From Leptospira meyeri (GTDB lineage Bacteria; Spirochaetota; Leptospiria; Leptospirales; Leptospiraceae), in NCBI RefSeq assembly GCF_004368965.1, contig NZ_SORO01000002.1:124001-188000 (forward strand): DNA of 64,000 nucleotides, given 5' to 3'. This document shows positions 63,014-64,000 of this stretch, one piece after another. Positions within the stretch are counted from its first letter, which is position 1. Each line of letters starts with the position of its first letter. The position numbers and the translations under genes were made by a program. The notes under the pieces are model-generated. The model was not told the origin of the DNA, searched no databases, and was given only the letters and a program-made list of their open reading frames with translations.

Positions 63014-63501
63014 TTAACAGAAATTTTTCCTTCTCTCTCAAACGACTTGCCATCAATATCTGCAACAAGTCGCAAATTCCAAGTTCCCCTTTCTAATAGT
63101 GGGATTTTTCCAACAAATCCGCTAGGTGTTGGTTTTAGCTCATAACGAGCTGTATTTTTGGTGGTGGCATTTCGTTCCAAATAAACCGCCATAGACTTTG
63201 CATTTGTCACTGTTCCACTTTTCTCAAGTTGAACTGAAATTTCTGATTCACCGATTGGAAGTAGGGATTGGTTATCCCAATTTGTTTTGATCAGATACCC
63301 TTGTTTCAGAAGTTCTTTTTGGTTCTCAATTGCTTTTTCGTAGTTCAAACCAATTTCGTAATAATTTTTGTCCATTACAGGTTCAAAGTTTTTATAGGTC
63401 AAACGAATGGTGTAAAAGGTAGCAGCCACAAGTGCTGTAAAACTAAACAGAACCACATACATGGCATTTCGTAGGCTGGGGTGTAATTCTTTAAACATCA
63501 T
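63010..63501 (-). CDS. ccoH: cbb3 accessory protein CcoH/FixH
   Basis: 163 residues. One N-terminal membrane helix (MYVVLFSFTALVAATFYTIRL) and a periplasmic beta domain (FEPVMDKNYYEIGLNYEKAIENQ) are the FixH plan. The ATG shares its base with the ccoG stop and its stop overlaps ccoI by 4 bases. Needed for cbb3 oxidase stability. Confidence 0.9.
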   Translation of the reverse strand: MMFKELHPSLRNAMYVVLFSFTALVAATFYTIRLTYKNFEPVMDKNYYEIGLNYEKAIENQKELLKQGYLIKTNWDNQSLLPIGESEISVQLEKSGTVTNAKSMAVYLERNATTKNTARYELKPTPSGFVGKIPLLERGTWNLRLVADIDGKSFEREGKISVK

Positions 63502-64000
63502 TACCTCCTTGGTAATGTTAAGGAGAGTTTTTTCTCCAATCGTTCGTCTGGGTCCTCTGCATTTTGTAATACAATGGAGCCAGGTAAGTAACCTTCATTT
63601 AATTCTTGTTCTGTGAGAGGTTGTGTCTCTAATACCACAGAAATACTTTTGATTTCGCCTGATCCTAATTTGAACTTGTTATTTTCTTCACCGGAACGAA
63701 TTAGGATTTCTTTTCCATGTCTTGTGTCAGAAGCCGAAAGTTGAAATTCTTTTTCTATCGGTGCTATATTTTGAATGCGTAGAGCAACAAAAGCTCGGAT
63801 TTTATTGTCTGGAATTAAGATAGGTGGCATCGATTTGTTTGATGCTGCAATCATAGACATAGGAGTTCTCGTGACAAGTTGAATGATGGCACCTGTTATG
63901 ACGACTGTGAGTAAAATAGCATAAATGACCGTTCTTGGTCTGATCCATTTGATTTTTGCCCCCGTTTCGATTTGTTTAAGTGAGAAGTAACCAATGAGGG
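63501..64000 (-). CDS. ccoG: CcoG/FixG-type ferredoxin protein, C-terminal part (cut by window edge)
   Basis: The frame stays open to base 64000, so the N-terminal ferredoxin part lies outside. The visible ~165 codons give LIGYFSLKQIETGA, then a membrane helix (VIYAILLTVVITGAIIQLV) preceded by IRPRT, and a C-terminal immunoglobulin-like domain (IRAFVALRIQNIAPIEKEFQLSA) as in CcoG. An internal ATG at 63860 is not the true start. CcoG reduces copper for the oxidase. The cluster order ccoG-ccoH-ccoI-ccoS is standard. Confidence 0.88.
   Translation of the reverse strand, partial: LIGYFSLKQIETGAKIKWIRPRTVIYAILLTVVITGAIIQLVTRTPMSMIAASNKSMPPILIPDNKIRAFVALRIQNIAPIEKEFQLSASDTRHGKEILIRSGEENNKFKLGSGEIKSISVVLETQPLTEQELNEGYLPGSIVLQNAEDPDERLEKKLSLTLPRR

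Noticed and set aside
63501..63860. Separate short gene starting at the ATG at 63860
   Set aside because: The frame is open to the window edge and encodes the membrane helix of CcoG upstream of that ATG.

Overview
The window fits a Leptospira genome (spirochaete), on low-to-moderate GC, Leptospira-type lipoproteins including one of the TIGR04452 type, and a moxR-DUF58-bat-htpG operon in the order known from Leptospira biflexa, where htpG lies directly downstream of the bat genes. A single species cannot be named from the sequence alone. A partial asd gene sits at the left edge. Asd is reported on the small second chromosome of L. interrogans, so the nearby parA-parB-rep block may be the origin of a secondary chromosome; that is inference.

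Layout. 1-7.8 kb, all on the minus strand: asd (partial), an MBOAT/SGNH O-acylation pair, a small zinc-ribbon protein, a gene-free stretch of 866 bases, three uncharacterised genes and a degenerate Fis-type enhancer-binding protein. 7.8-10.8 kb: a replicon core on the plus strand with parA, parB and a winged-helix Rep gene. Repeated TGTCGGA-type palindromes lie upstream of parA and inside the rep promoter. The rep leader carries several hairpins and an opposing short transcription unit with its own promoter and terminator, which looks like a counter-transcribed RNA. 10.9-16.2 kb: a discoidin/tail-fibre-repeat protein, mqnD, a polytopic membrane protein and a helical-repeat protein. 16.2-18.6 kb: a histidine kinase whose sensor is a cytoplasmic NMT1/THI5-type binding-protein fold.

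18.6-29.9 kb is one tightly packed minus-strand operon: alpha/beta hydrolase, hotdog thioesterase, MORN-repeat lipoprotein, moxR, DUF58, a membrane protein, batA, a batB-batC fusion, batD and htpG. 30-34 kb holds small exported proteins, NDH-2, a low-molecular-weight phosphatase, a YgjP-type metalloprotease and an outer-membrane barrel. 34.2-36.6 kb holds a second, unrelated parA-parB pair with a basic-tailed third gene. An identical 21-bp palindrome occurs upstream of this parA and again inside its parB, a strong candidate for the centromere/operator of this system.

36.6-43.9 kb is mixed: FMN reductase, acyltransferase, cNMP-binding protein, HDOD protein, a NAD-kinase-like/STAS fusion and HU. 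43.9-49.2 kb is a lipid operon (alkyl-DHAP synthase, TetR, diacylglycerol-kinase-like, GlpD, thioesterase). 49.2-52.3 kb carries MeaB and a MeaA-type ethylmalonyl-CoA mutase. 52.4-57.9 kb holds a membrane protein, a lytic transglycosylase, a response regulator, aspartase and exported proteins. 58.0-59.2 kb is a three-gene Spy-like sensor / ECF sigma / one-TM protein module that recalls CnrX-CnrH-CnrY. The right end, on the minus strand, is the cbb3-oxidase maturation set ccoG-ccoH-ccoI-ccoS plus a TauE/SafE-like protein, with ccoG cut by the window edge. No rRNA, tRNA, insertion sequence or CRISPR array was recognised.
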